Assembly (NCBI GenBank): GCA_022647765.1 | Contig: JALCLH010000001.1 | Coordinates: forward strand, 62,001 to 126,000 | Direction: 5' to 3' | Length of the DNA: 64,000 nt | DNA from: Acidipropionibacterium sp. | GTDB lineage: Bacteria > Actinomycetota > Actinomycetes > Propionibacteriales > Propionibacteriaceae | Shown: piece by piece, positions 35,734-45,117 of the stretch | Layout: every line of letters starts with the position of its first letter | Position numbering within the stretch: the stretch's first letter is position 1 | Translations under genes and position numbers: made by a program | The notes under the pieces: model-generated | What the model was told of the DNA's origin: nothing | What the model saw: the letters and a program-made list of their open reading frames with translations, nothing else | Database searches by the model: none

Positions 35734-37057
35734 CTACCGCTCGGGGGGTGCAGGGGGGTTGTCCCCCCGCCTATCGGCACGGAACGCATGGGGACTTGGA
35801 ATGGGCCGGGCGAAGGTCCACCCCGGGTCGGTGACCATCCGGGCCATCGCCAGCCCGATCCCGATCGCCACCACAGCCAGCACCGGCGTCGACGCCGAAA
35901 CCGAGGGCCTGGACGGTGTCGTCGGCGTTGAGCCAGTACATCATCCGGTACATCGCGGTGCCGGGGATCATGATGACGCAGGCCGGCACGGTCACGGTGA
36001 TCCGCGGGAGGCTGAGGCGCCGGGTGAGCGGGGCCGAGGTCAGCCCGACGATGAGACCGCCGATCCCGGCGGCCAGCTGGGCGGGCATCGACGCCGAGAC
36101 CAGCGAGAGCCGGATGAGATTGCCGAGGGTTCCCAGGCAGGCGGCGATGAGCACCATCCGCCGGGTCGAGTTGAACAGCACGGCGAATCCGCTGACCCCG
36201 AAGAAGGTGGCCAGTCCGTAGGCCAGCCATCGCCAGCCGGGGGGCAGGGCGGTCGCGGTGGCCAGCGGTGTGAGGCCGGTGATGAAGGAGATCACCCAGG
36301 CCGACATGGTTGCGGCGACCACCAGGCCGAAGGAGTAGGCGGCCCGGGCCAGACCCGCGGTGAAGTCCATCCGGGCGAGGTCCAGGATCGAGGTGATCAT
36401 CGGGAAGCCGGGCACCAGGAACAGCAGCGAGGCCACATAGCCCGGATCGCCCACCGCCAGGGCGTGCACCCCGGTCCGATTGAGCAGGCCGGCGGCGATG
36501 AGGTAGACGAGACTGGCGGTGGCGGCGGCCAGCGCCGTGGTGCCGAACTGGTTGAGCCAGCGTTTCGTCAGGAGTCTGCGGACCGCCTGACCGCAGGCGG
36601 CGGCGATGAGCACCACCAGGGAGTCGGTGAGGGGGAATTTGTTGAGCACGGAGAAGCCCGCGCAGGCGACGCCGGCGGCCAGGATCGACTGCCAGGGCCT
36701 CCAGCGGGCGGTGACGGTCCGGGAGATCCGGTCGAGCTCGGCCTCCAGGGTGGCGGCATTGCAGGGGTCGGGCAGGTGCCGGGAGAGGTACTCCAGGGCC
36801 TCGATCCGCCGCGAGTTCACCCCGACCCGATAGACCTCGCGGACGACGGTGCGGAAGTTGTCTCCGCGATGGGCGGTCACGCTCATCTCGGTGAGGCCCA
36901 CCGAGGCGTCATGGCGGTCCATGCCCAGGGCCTCCGCGGCGCGTTCCATCGCTCTCTTGACCCGATAGGAGCCGGTTCCGGCCGAGAGCAGCATGGAGCC
37001 GAGGCGGACGATCGCCTCGGTGTCGTCGATGAACTGCTTGTCGGATCTTTCGCTCAC
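35734..37057 (-). CDS. thrE: ThrE-family threonine/serine exporter, frameshifted near its end
   Basis: About 440 residues. N-terminal hydrophilic domain (SMLLSAGTGSYRVKRAMER; SVTAHRGDNFRTVVREVYR), then about ten membrane helices in the ThrE/YjjP-YjjB arrangement (LLFLVPGFPMITSILDLARM; VTVPACVIMIPGTAMYRMMY). An extra base near 35885 shifts the frame in the last helix; corrected, it reads AVLAVVAIGIGLAMARMV and runs to a stop at 35734, through the GC-hairpin repeat. Uncorrected, translation stops at 35771. GTG start at 37057 overlaps the nif3-like stop by 4 nt, indicating coupling. Likely exports amino acids; substrate not determined. Confidence 0.8.
35741..35771 (-). repeat. GC-hairpin repeat, fourth copy, at the thrE 3' end
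   Basis: TCGGGGGGTGCAGGGGGGTT followed by GTCCCCCCGCC, the same core as at 2014-2044, 2101-2133 and 4811-4841 with one C-to-T change in the loop. In the shifted thrE frame the TAG stop abuts it; in the corrected frame the repeat is translated as GGDNPPAPPER. Confidence 0.7.
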
Positions 37058-37885
37058 GATCGGGGCTTCTCGGTCTCGGGGTGGACGCCGATCGTCCAGG
37101 GATCGGTGCGCAGCTGGAGGTCGATGGCGGTGACGCCGGTGGCGTCCGCGATCCTCTCGGCCACCGAATGGCACCAGGGCGATTCCGAGGCCCAGTGCGC
37201 GGTGTCGACCAGTGCCGGGCCGCCGGCGCGCAGGGCCTCGTCGGCCGGGTGGTGGCGCAGGTCGCTGGTGAGGTAGACGTCGGCGCCGGAGTGTGCGGCG
37301 GCGTCCAGCAGGGAGTCGCCGGCCCCCGAGCACAGCGCGACCGTGCGCACCGGCAGGTCCGGGTCGCCGGCCGCGCGGACTCCCCAGACGGTGACCGGCA
37401 GCCGTTCGGCGACTCTCTCGGTGAACTGTCTCAGGGTCATCGTCTCCTCGAGGACGCCGACCCGGCCGATTCCCTCCCCGGGCTGTTCGGCGGCCGGGGA
37501 GGGTTCCAGCGGCCTCTCCACCGTGACCCCGAGCAGGTCTGCGAGCACGTCGTTCACCCCGCCGATGGCGGCGTCGGCATTGGTGTGGGCGCTCATCAGG
37601 GCGACTCCGGCGCGGATCAGCCGGTCCACGACGCGGCCCTTGGGGGTGTCGGCGGCGACCGAGGAGACGCCGCGCAGCAGCAGCGGGTGGTGGACCACGA
37701 GCATCTGGGCGCCGGCGTCGATGGCCGCCTCGACCACCGCGTCGGTGGCCTCCAGGGCGCAGGCGAGGGTGGTCACCTCGTCCTGCGGGCGGCCGCAGAC
37801 CAGCCCCGGGACGGTCCCACTCGTCGGCGAGCCGGGGAGGGTACCAGTCGTCCAGGAGAGTCCGGATGTCTGCGACCGAGGTCAT
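37054..37885 (-). CDS. Nif3-like dinuclear metal centre protein, frameshifted near its start
   Basis: About 277 residues. The N-terminus MTSVADIRTLLDDWYPPRLA is followed by ADEWD, then a one-base shift near 37820 joins it to GLVCGRPQDEVTTLACALEA. The Nif3 signature is clear: MLVVHHPLLLRGVSSVAADT, AGVALMSAHTNADAAIGGVN and YLTSDLRHHPADEALRAGG, supplying the His/Asp/Glu metal ligands. Some homologues are annotated as GTP cyclohydrolase I type 2, which is not well supported for most. ATG at 37885 follows TATCCT by 7 nt. Coupled to thrE downstream. Confidence 0.85.
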
Positions 37886-37892
37886 GGCCGAC

Positions 37893-37898
37893 AGGATA
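37893..37898 (-). promoter_or_regulatory. -10 element of the nif3-thrE operon (leaderless)
   Basis: TATCCT on the minus strand, 7 nt before the ATG at 37885. Confidence 0.5.
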
Positions 37899-38039
37899 CC
37901 GGGCCGCTGCGTTGAGAACGGGGAACGTGTCCTACCGGGGGAGGACGGCCCTCGGTCTGCGGCAGGGGATCCGGTGACGCCGGGATGATTCGGCCGGCAG
38001 GAGCTGGTGCCCGGTGTCACTCGCTGACAGGCTTGAATC

Positions 38040-39044
38040 ATGGATTTCGTCCTGATGGCTGTGGTGTTCCTCGGCGGCTACGCGTGGCTGGCGCGCCTGC
38101 GTCCGGGGGCCTGGAGCAATGGCGTCGTGCTGCTGTGCGCGGTGTTCTCAGCGGCGGGCGCGGCCTTCTGGCTGGTCCGGGGCATCCCCGTGCTCGGGGC
38201 GGCGGTGGCCGTGCTGGTGGTGCTGGGCCTGGGACTGGGCACTCTGGCGCTGCCCGTGCTGCTCATCGTCAACGGGGTGACGATGCTCCGCAGGGAGGGT
38301 CGGAGTCCCGCGAATCTGCTGTCCGGGCTGGTCGGCGTCGTCCTGGTGGCTCTGATGGTGTGGCTGGCGGTGTCTGCGGCTGGCGGCATGACGGGACTGC
38401 TGGCCCTCGGCCTGGCGGCGGTGATGGCGGTGGCCTGGCTGTCCTTCGGATTCCTGGGATTTCTCACCTCCGGGGTGGCGCTGGGGCGGCGCGGATGCCC
38501 TCCCGGTGACCATCACATCGTGGTGCTGGGCTCGGGTCTGGTTCGCGGGAGGGTGCCGCCGCTGCTGGCGGGCCGGCTGGACCGGGCCATCGATCAGTGG
38601 CGGGCCGACCGCGGTGCCGGCTACGACTCCCTCATCATTCCCTCGGGCGGGCGCGGCTCCGACGAGTCCCGGGCCGAGGGCGAGGCGATGGCCGAGTATC
38701 TGGAGGTTCACGGCATTCCGGCGGAGGCGATCCGCGTCGAGGATCGCGCCACGACGACCGCGGAGAACCTGACCTACAGCACAGAGCTGGTGGCGCGGGA
38801 GACTCCGGCCGATCTGGTGGTGGTCACCAGTTCTTACCATGCGGTGCGTGCCGCCGACCTGTGCCGGCGCCAGCGGCTGCATGCGCGGGTGCTCGGCGCA
38901 GGGACCGCCCGGTACTTCCTGCCCAGTGCCCTGCTGCGCGAGTATGCGGCCCTGTTGGCAGTCCACCCCTGGCTCAACGGCATCGTCGTCGCCCTCATCC
39001 TCGCCACCTGTCCGCTGCTGTGGTGGTTGGCTGCCGGTGTGTGA
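38040..39044 (+). CDS. YdcF/ElyC-type DUF218 membrane protein
   Basis: 334 residues: four or five N-terminal membrane helices, a DUF218 domain (HHIVVLGSGLVRGRVPPLLA; LIIPSGGRGSDESRAEGEAM; ATTTAENLTYSTELV; LVVVTSSYHAVRAADLCRR), and one C-terminal helix (IVVALILATCPLLWWLA). The GG-S-E and TTxEN motifs are the conserved acidic/polar site of the family. ElyC relatives act in envelope polysaccharide metabolism; the function here is unknown. Alone on the plus strand, divergent from nif3-thrE. Confidence 0.87.
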   Translation: MDFVLMAVVFLGGYAWLARLRPGAWSNGVVLLCAVFSAAGAAFWLVRGIPVLGAAVAVLVVLGLGLGTLALPVLLIVNGVTMLRREGRSPANLLSGLVGVVLVALMVWLAVSAAGGMTGLLALGLAAVMAVAWLSFGFLGFLTSGVALGRRGCPPGDHHIVVLGSGLVRGRVPPLLAGRLDRAIDQWRADRGAGYDSLIIPSGGRGSDESRAEGEAMAEYLEVHGIPAEAIRVEDRATTTAENLTYSTELVARETPADLVVVTSSYHAVRAADLCRRQRLHARVLGAGTARYFLPSALLREYAALLAVHPWLNGIVVALILATCPLLWWLAAGV

Positions 39045-39335
39045 GTGCCTCTTCGGGAGTGATACTGCGAGAGGTGACAAGATCGAGGGATCTGGTGGAT
39101 CGGTGGCCTTGATTCCGCGGTCGTTCTGGTGGATGTCGCAGTATTCGCGATGGCCCGAGTCTGCCGGAGTGGCAAGGGTTCGAGGGGGCGGGCGGAATTT
39201 GGGGACGAGCCGGAACATCCGATTTGCACGGATGTCGGGTCGCTGAGAATACTTCCAGAAATTGATTGTCCGGATCGGGCGTGTGGGGCCTGACTGTCGC
39301 CGAAAACTGTCACACCCTCCTGCTTGACTTGATCT
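39045..39335. other. Gap upstream of the HNH gene
   Basis: 291 bp, lower in G+C than its flanks. It includes a 9-bp inverted repeat (ATACTGCGA at 39062-39070 and its complement at 39136-39144). No gene or clear promoter is seen; TTGACTTGATCT just before 39336 could hold promoter bases. Confidence 0.35.
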
Positions 39336-40743
39336 ATGGAAGTCGAACCGATACCCGATCCGAGACGGCAGGCCAGAATGATGCTGGCCGGTGCCGAGAA
39401 GGCGCGGACAACGCGCCGAAGTGAACAAGGCCCGAGCGGTCCTGGCCATGATCGACACCTGGCCGATCCCCGATGCTCTCGACCTCGACCACCCCGCCGC
39501 CGAGAAGCCCATGGACATCGGCGGGGCCCGGGTGGGCGAGTTCGTCACCCTGGAGGTCGCTGCCGTCCTGGGGATCTCCGACCCCGCAGCCTCGGCGCTG
39601 GTGGACGACGTCGCCGGCCTGCGGTCCCGCCATCCGTTGATGTGGGCGGCGGTTCAGGAGTTGAGGTTGGAGGTGTGGCAGGCCCGCAGGGTCGTCAGGA
39701 CCTGCCGTGAGCTGTCTGTGGAGGCGGTGTTGGCGGTGGATCGGAAGCTGGCCTCCGGGTGGGGTGTGCTGCCGTGGTCGAAGATCTCCAAGAAACTCCC
39801 CGGCCTGATCGCCACCGCCGACACTGTCCTGGCGAGGGAGAAGGCGAAGGCGGCCCAGGATGAGCGGTACGTGTCAATCCGCCACAACGGGGACTCCACC
39901 TCCTGGCTGATCGCCAGACTGGACACCGGGGCGGCGCTGAATCTTCAGGCCAGCCTGGGACGGTTGACCGATCACCTGATCGCCGAGGGGGCTGCCGAAC
40001 CGTTGCCCCTCCTGCGGGCTCAGGCGTTGGAGATGCTGGCCACGCCTTACCTCCCCGAAGGTCAGGACACCACGAGCAGCCAAGACGGCCAGGGCAGTGG
40101 AGAGAGCCAAGACGATGATCGCGAGGAAGGTGGGAATGGCGCGGGCTCGGCTCGGGTCGGTGGATTCTCCGGAGCCAATCCGTCCCCGCAACTCCCGCTG
40201 GCCGATGTCGTGGTCCACATTCAGGCCGAAGACCTCGACCCCAACACCCAAGCCGGGAAACTCGCCCACGTGGCGGCCCGGGGTGGTGACGTGGGCCCGG
40301 TCCTGCTGCCCGACATCACCCGCCTGCTCGGTCATTTCCGGGTGAGAGTGATCCCGGTCATCGACCAGAACGGCGACCCGGCCGTGGATGCGTATCAGAT
40401 TCCGGATCGGATGAGGATGGCGTTGCAGTTGCGGGAGGAGACCTCGGTGTTCCCGTACTCGTCACGAAGGTCGTGGTCGTGCGATTTGGACCACACCGAG
40501 CCGTTCCGGTTTGGCACACCCGGTAGCCCGAGGCCGCCGGGTCAGACGAGGGTCTCGAACCTGGGACCGCTGTCACGTCGGGAGCACCGGGCGAAAACAG
40601 CCGCCGTCTGGAAGGTCAAGCAGCCGGCGCAGGGACTGTACGTGTGGACCTCGCCGACGGGTCAGCGGTTCGCGGTGGTCAACGGCCACACCCACCGGCT
40701 CCCCGACGTCCAGAACTCCGACCGAATGGAGACCGCAGCGTAG
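39336..40743 (+). CDS. DUF222 / HNH endonuclease-domain protein, probably frameshifted near its start
   Basis: About 468 residues. N-terminal DUF222 region (ARVGEFVTLEVAAVLGISDP; WQARRVVRTCRELSVEAVL), a low-complexity Ser/Gln/Gly insert near residue 250, and a C-terminal HNH motif: CDLDHTEPFRFG, TRVSNLGPLSRREHRAKT, ending near GLYVWTSPTGQRFAVVNG. The ATG at 39336 reads MEVEPIPDPRRQARMMLAGA but changes frame near 39405; removing one G joins it to AEVNKARAVLAMIDTW. A GTG at 39391 in the main frame is the alternative start. This is a large paralogous family in actinobacteria, of unproven function. Confidence 0.75.
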
Positions 40744-40924
40744 ATACACGTCCTCGCAGCGGCATGATAGGAGCGCCCTTCACCCTTTCGCGCACATGGG
40801 ACACACCGCCCGTATCAGGGCCACGTCGTCCCGTGGGGCACCCGTGCGCCCTGCTCTGCCATCAACGCCATGATGCAGGAGAGAGCCGAGGCGTTGCATC
40901 TCGATGGGCAGCGCTGCTGCGGAT
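40744..40924. other. Gap after the HNH gene
   Basis: 181 bp with no recognisable gene on either strand. A toxin partner (GNAT acetyltransferase) of the tacA-like relic would be expected here and is not found. Confidence 0.4.
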
Positions 40925-41147
40925 TCACTTATCCCAGGGGGCAGGCTCGTTCAGCAGTGCGGCCAGTTCAGGGATGCATTTGGCCGGGCGATCGAGGATG
41001 GCAGTGAACTCGTTCCACGCGGCGTCATCAAGCCGGAACACGCGACGGTCGGCCAAGGTATCTTCGGCGCGGGTCATGGGCTGCAGTATCGCGAATGAGG
41101 GCGTCCTGATCGGGCGTGACGCGCGGGGCCTCGGGTGTCGCAGACAT
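40925..41147 (-). pseudogene. Decayed DUF1778 (TacA-type) antitoxin gene
   Basis: From the ATG at 41147 the frame reads MSATPEAPRVTPDQDALIRD and TAA, the N-terminal ribbon-helix part of a DUF1778 antitoxin. A different frame then reads RAEDTLADRRVFRLDDAAWN, followed by EFTAILDRPAKCIPELAALL and NEPAPWDK before the stop at 40925, which is the conserved toxin-binding C-terminus. About 15 residues between the two parts are missing along with the frame, so an internal deletion is likely, not a single sequencing indel. No acetyltransferase toxin gene is present next to it. Confidence 0.7.
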
Positions 41148-41220
41148 ACGGTGACTGTACCGTCTATTGCTTACACAACGAGACTGTCTGTTCGCATCGG
41201 CGAGGGTGACCGGGATCGTC

Positions 41221-41597
41221 AATCGACATTCCCGTACTTGTTCGCCAACTCGGCCACGACAGCCATGTGGTCTTGGTCGAGGAAGCTCGCGCAACTTCTG
41301 GATCGAGGTGGCCGGAATGCGGTGGTGTTTGCCGACCATGCGGAACTCAATGCCGCGACGCTCGATCATCCGCATCAGCGTCGGCCGGGACATGCCAAGG
41401 ATCCTCGCGGCCTCGGTCGTGGTGTATTCCTGCTTGGCCGGGACGACGACGGCGCCAGTGGTCTGCTCGGCGTCGAGGAGCGCCAGCACCTTCTTGGCGC
41501 TCTCCCGGGGGAGCCGGAGCGTCACTTCGATCTCGGGCTGGTCGCTGGCCAGGCCCGAGCGCAGGACCTGGACATTCTCAGTCAGTGCGGTGCTCAT
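41221..41597 (-). CDS. Excisionase/MerR-like HTH antitoxin, frameshifted near its end
   Basis: About 125 residues. Residues 20-45 read PEIEVTLRLPRESAKKVLAL; the helix-turn-helix follows as YTTTEAARILGMSRPTLMRM, then GIEFRMVGKHHRIPATSIQK. An extra base at about 41288 shifts the frame; corrected, the tail is FLDQDHMAVVAELANKYGNV before the stop at 41221. This type is normally the antitoxin upstream of a PIN-domain RNase toxin, but the next sequence is the tacA relic and no PIN gene is present. GGGAG Shine-Dalgarno before the ATG at 41597. Confidence 0.75.
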
Positions 41598-41623
41598 GTC
41601 GTCTCCCGGCCGTCTCGAAACTC

Positions 41624-41639
41624 CTAAGTGCTCTAAGTG
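41624..41639. promoter_or_regulatory. Direct repeat CTAAGTG, possible antitoxin operator
   Basis: CTAAGTG occurs at 41624-41630 and 41633-41639, a 9-bp period, 27 nt upstream of the antitoxin start and overlapping a TACACT hexamer on the minus strand. The placement fits autoregulation by the HTH antitoxin; inference only. Confidence 0.4.
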
Positions 41640-41750
41640 TACACGGGTCGGGTATGACGGCTGCGAGCGGAAACCGACGGTCGGCGTCGGTCCGCAATGA
41701 GTGGACCTTCGGAGATATTCTCGGACACTTCGCGGGCAAGGACGACGCAG

Positions 41751-41791
41751 ATCGGCCCCTGAATCCGCGTTTCCGCAGGTCAGGGGCCGAT
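41751..41791 (-). terminator. Stem-loop after glnA1
   Basis: Arms ATCGGCCCCTGA (41751-41762) and its perfect complement (41780-41791) with a 17-nt loop, starting 16 nt after the glnA1 stop on the minus strand. Confidence 0.7.
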
Positions 41792-41807
41792 TTCAGTCAG
41801 CTACAAC

Positions 41808-43229
41808 TCACACGTCGTAGTAGAGGTCGAACTCGTAGGGGTGCGGACGCTGCTGCAGCTCGGACAGGTCGCTGCGCTTGATGTCGATCCAGGTCTCGAT
41901 GAGATCGGGGGTGAAGACATCTCCGGCGGTCAGGAACTCGTGATCGTTCTCGAGGTTGTCGAGCACCGAGCCGAGGTCGCTGGGCACGTGGTTCAGCAGG
42001 GCGTGCTCCTCGGGGGGCAGCTCGTAGATGTCCTTGTCGACCGGGGCCGGCGGCTCGATCTTGTTCTGGACGCCGTCCAGGCCGGCCAGCAGCAGGGCCG
42101 AGAAGGCCATGTACGGGTTGGCCGACGGGTCGGGGCAACGGAACTCGACGCGCTTGGCCTTCGGGTTGGGCCCGGTGATCGGGATACGCATACATGCCGA
42201 ACGGTTGCGCTGCGAGTACACCAGGTTGACCGGAGCCTCGAAGCCCGGCACCAGACGGTGGTAGGAGTTGGCGCTCGGGTTGGTGAAGGCCAGCAGCGAC
42301 GGGGCGTGCTTGAGAATGCCGCCGATGTAGTAGCGAGCCATGTCGGACAGCTGCCCGTAGCCGGACTCGTCGAAGAACAGCGGGTTGCCGTCCTTCCACA
42401 GGGAGGAGTGCACGTGCATGCCCGAGCCGTTGTCGCCGTAGATCGGCTTCGGCATGAAGGTCGCCGTCTTGCCGTGGTTCCAGGCCACGTTGCGGACGAT
42501 GTACTTGAACTTCATGACGTTGTCGGCGCTCTTGGTGAGAGTGTCGAAGCGCCAGTTGATCTCGGCCTGGCCGGCGGTGCCGACCTCGTGGTGGGCGCGC
42601 TCGATCTTGAGCCCGATGCCCTCCATGATGGTGACGATCTCGTCGCGGAGGTCGCCGAAGTGGTCGGTCGGGGCGACCGGGAAGTAACCGCCCTTGTACT
42701 TGACCTTGTAGCCGCGGTTGCCGCCATCCTCGAGACGGCCGGTGTTCCAGGCCGCCTCGTCGGAGTCGACCGCGTAGTAGGCGGTCTTCTGGTTGTTCTC
42801 GAAGCGGACGTCGTCGAAGACGTAGAACTCCGCCTCGGGAGCCATGAACGCGGTGTCGGCCAGGCCGGTGGAGGCCAGGTAGGCCTCGGCCTTGCGGGCG
42901 ATGTTGCGGGGATCGCGGCTGTACAGCTCGCCGGTGATCGGGTCGGTCACGAAGAAGTTGATGATCAGCGTCTTGTGCTCGCGGAAGGGGTCCAGCCATG
43001 CGCTGCTGGGGTCGGGCTTCAGTGCCATGTCCGACTCGTTGATCTTCTGGAAGCCACGGATGGAGGAACCGTCGAAGGCCAGACCCTCCTCGTACGTGTG
43101 CTTGTCGAACTCACGGGCCGGGACCGTGAAGTGCTGCATGATTCCGATGAGGTCGCAGAAGCGGACGTCGATCATCTCGACGCCTTCCTTCTTCACGAAC
43201 TCGAGTAGGTCGTCAGGGCCTTCGAACAT
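41808..43229 (-). CDS. glnA: Glutamine synthetase type I, main biosynthetic enzyme
   Basis: Makes glutamine from glutamate, ammonia and ATP as a dodecamer. 473 residues. Motifs: [17 protein letters not shown] (Asp of the active site), [12 protein letters not shown] (metal Glu), [40 protein letters not shown], and [20 protein letters not shown]. The adenylylation loop is present as [11 protein letters not shown], with the Tyr that GlnE would modify, which distinguishes it from GlnA2. ATG at 43229 with GGAGGAACG upstream. Divergent from the RDD gene, as in mycobacteria (Rv2220/Rv2219A). Confidence 0.96.
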   Translation of the reverse strand: MFEGPDDLLEFVKKEGVEMIDVRFCDLIGIMQHFTVPAREFDKHTYEEGLAFDGSSIRGFQKINESDMALKPDPSSAWLDPFREHKTLIINFFVTDPITGELYSRDPRNIARKAEAYLASTGLADTAFMAPEAEFYVFDDVRFENNQKTAYYAVDSDEAAWNTGRLEDGGNRGYKVKYKGGYFPVAPTDHFGDLRDEIVTIMEGIGLKIERAHHEVGTAGQAEINWRFDTLTKSADNVMKFKYIVRNVAWNHGKTATFMPKPIYGDNGSGMHVHSSLWKDGNPLFFDESGYGQLSDMARYYIGGILKHAPSLLAFTNPSANSYHRLVPGFEAPVNLVYSQRNRSACMRIPITGPNPKAKRVEFRCPDPSANPYMAFSALLLAGLDGVQNKIEPPAPVDKDIYELPPEEHALLNHVPSDLGSVLDNLENDHEFLTAGDVFTPDLIETWIDIKRSDLSELQQRPHPYEFDLYYDV

Positions 43230-43371
43230 CGTTCCTCCATCTAGTGGTGATGATCTGAACATATCGAGAACCAGTTGCTCCGGAGTCACCGTTGTGTTTC
43301 GGGAATGTTACAGACGACTCATCGGATCGGCTCTCCGCGGGCGTTCTGGACCGCTGGACAGGGCGGCCCGA

Positions 43372-43377
43372 TACGCT
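43372..43377 (+). promoter_or_regulatory. -10 element of the RDD gene (leaderless)
   Basis: TACGCT followed by six bases and the GTG at 43384. Confidence 0.5.
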
Positions 43378-43383
43378 GGCCGG

Positions 43384-43845
43384 GTGCCCCCCAGTCAGCC
43401 TGCCACACCCTCCTCCCGACCGGACGAGCCCCCCGCCGGCACCGCTCTTGGGCTGCCCGAGTCCGGCAGGGGATCGCTGGCGCCGTGGAACCGGCGGATC
43501 GCCGCGCTGCTGGCCGACTGGGCGGCGTCGATGGTCGTCGCCACGGGCCTGTTCGGAGCCGGAGTGATGCGCGACCCCGGCTGGCGGGCCTGGATGCCGA
43601 TGGCGGTGTTCTTCGTCGAGAGGTCGGTGCTCACCGCCCTGGCCTCCGCCTCCTTCGGCCAGCTGCTGGCGCGGATCGCGGTGGTGCGGCTGGACTCCTC
43701 CGGCGCGATCGCCCCGATCGGCTGGTGGCGCGCCGCGGTGCGGGCGGCGCTGAAATGCCTGGTGATCCCGGCGGTGATCATCGGGGCCGACCGGCGCGGC
43801 CTCGACGACCTGATGCTCGGATCCGTCGTCGTGAATCGAGCGTGA
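43384..43845 (+). CDS. RDD-family membrane protein
   Basis: 153 residues with a Pro/Ser-rich N-terminus and three membrane helices. Motifs of the family are visible: APWNRRIAALLADWAASMVV at the first helix (Arg-Asp-Asp-like pattern), FGQLLARIAVVRLDSSGAIA, and a basic cytoplasmic end. Next to glnA1 in several actinobacteria. Function of RDD proteins is mostly unknown; some move ions. Three bases separate it from the glycosyltransferase, so the two genes are probably co-transcribed. Confidence 0.82.
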   Translation: MPPSQPATPSSRPDEPPAGTALGLPESGRGSLAPWNRRIAALLADWAASMVVATGLFGAGVMRDPGWRAWMPMAVFFVERSVLTALASASFGQLLARIAVVRLDSSGAIAPIGWWRAAVRAALKCLVIPAVIIGADRRGLDDLMLGSVVVNRA

Positions 43846-43848
43846 CAG

Positions 43849-44997
43849 ATGTACGTGCTGGTGGTGAGCCGCGGAGTGCCGTCGGCCTCCGACCCGTTGC
43901 GCGGGGTCTTCGAGCTGGATCAGGCGAAGGCCCTTCAAGACGCCGGCCTGCGCGTCGTGATGGCCGTCCTCGACGCCAGGTCGGTGAGGCGCCGGCGTCG
44001 GTTCGGGATGCGCGTGACCAGCGTCGAGGGGGTGGATGTGGTCCGTCTCGACGTCCCGCTGGGCAGGCTGCCGGCGCGCCTGGACCATGCCGCCCACGCC
44101 GTCGCGATGGGGCGGCTGTGGCGGGGAACGATCCGGCGATTCGGCACCCCCGACGTCGTCCACGCCCATTTCTCCCGGTACGCCGCGGCGCTGGCCCGGG
44201 CCGGGGTGACGGCGTCCGGCATTCCGCTGGTTCTCACTGAGCACGACTCCCATCTGCGGCCCGGCGAGACCACCCGGCTGCGCGCCGAGGACTGCCGGGT
44301 GGCGGTCGGGGCGGCCGGCCGGGTGCTGGCGGTCTCGGGGGCCCTGGCCCGCATCCTGGCCGACGGCTACGGCGCCAAGGCCGAGGTGGTGCCCGACATG
44401 GTCGACGTCGACACCTTCGCCCCTGTTTCGTCAGATTCGTCAGATGGGCGACGCCGGGACCTGCACACCCTGCTCAGCGTGGGCAACCTCATCGAGCGCA
44501 AGGGCATGGTCCAGCTGTGCCGCACTGTGATCGCCGCGGGCCGGACCTTTCCCGCGCTGAGGCTGCGGGTCATCGGTGACGGGCCGCAGCGGGGCGAGCT
44601 GGAGGCCCTGCTGAGCGCCGAGGACCCGGACCACCGGATCACCCTGCTCGGACGCCGGTCCCGCGACCAGATCGCCGGGGAACTCGCCGGCGCCGGAGGC
44701 TTCGCGCTGTTCTCCCGGTGGGAGACCTTCGGGGTGGCCTATGCCGAGGCCCTGGTCAGCGGCACCCCGGTGCTCGCCACCCCGTGCGGAGGACCGGAGG
44801 ACTTCATCGGCCCGGACGCCGGCGTCATCACCGATGGCTTCCAGGACGGCCAGCTGCGCGCCGGGCTCACCGACTTCCTGGAGCGGCTGGCGGGATTCGA
44901 CACCGACCTCATCGCGCGCAGCGCCGCCGGGAGATTCTCTCCGCAGGCCCTCGCCGAGCGCCTGGAGGGAATCTACCGGGAGCTGCTCGAGGGCTGA
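43849..44997 (+). CDS. Glycosyltransferase family 4
   Basis: 382-residue GT-B transferase. N-terminal VSRGVPSASDPLRGVFELDQ (acceptor-side domain), VVHAHFSRYAAALARAG, TEHDSHLRPGE, then the donor domain with LLSVGNLIERKGMVQLCRTV and SRWETFGVAYAEALVSGTPV, the E-x7-E retaining motif. Probably transfers a hexose to a lipid or polysaccharide. No other sugar genes flank it, so the pathway is unknown. Co-directional with the RDD gene. Confidence 0.85.
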   Translation: MYVLVVSRGVPSASDPLRGVFELDQAKALQDAGLRVVMAVLDARSVRRRRRFGMRVTSVEGVDVVRLDVPLGRLPARLDHAAHAVAMGRLWRGTIRRFGTPDVVHAHFSRYAAALARAGVTASGIPLVLTEHDSHLRPGETTRLRAEDCRVAVGAAGRVLAVSGALARILADGYGAKAEVVPDMVDVDTFAPVSSDSSDGRRRDLHTLLSVGNLIERKGMVQLCRTVIAAGRTFPALRLRVIGDGPQRGELEALLSAEDPDHRITLLGRRSRDQIAGELAGAGGFALFSRWETFGVAYAEALVSGTPVLATPCGGPEDFIGPDAGVITDGFQDGQLRAGLTDFLERLAGFDTDLIARSAAGRFSPQALAERLEGIYRELLEG

Positions 44998-45117
44998 GAG
45001 CAAGCTGAGGAATCGGGAGCACCGCAACCGGGTGGCACCCCAGACGCACCGGACCGGCCCGGAATGCGGAACCTCAGTATGACCCGCCGGGCGGCCCGGC
45101 ATGGAACACTGGAGATT

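Noticed and set aside
39336-40743. Homing endonuclease or mobile intron
   Set aside because: The DUF222/HNH family is a common chromosomal paralogue family in actinobacteria; no intron or intein boundaries are present.
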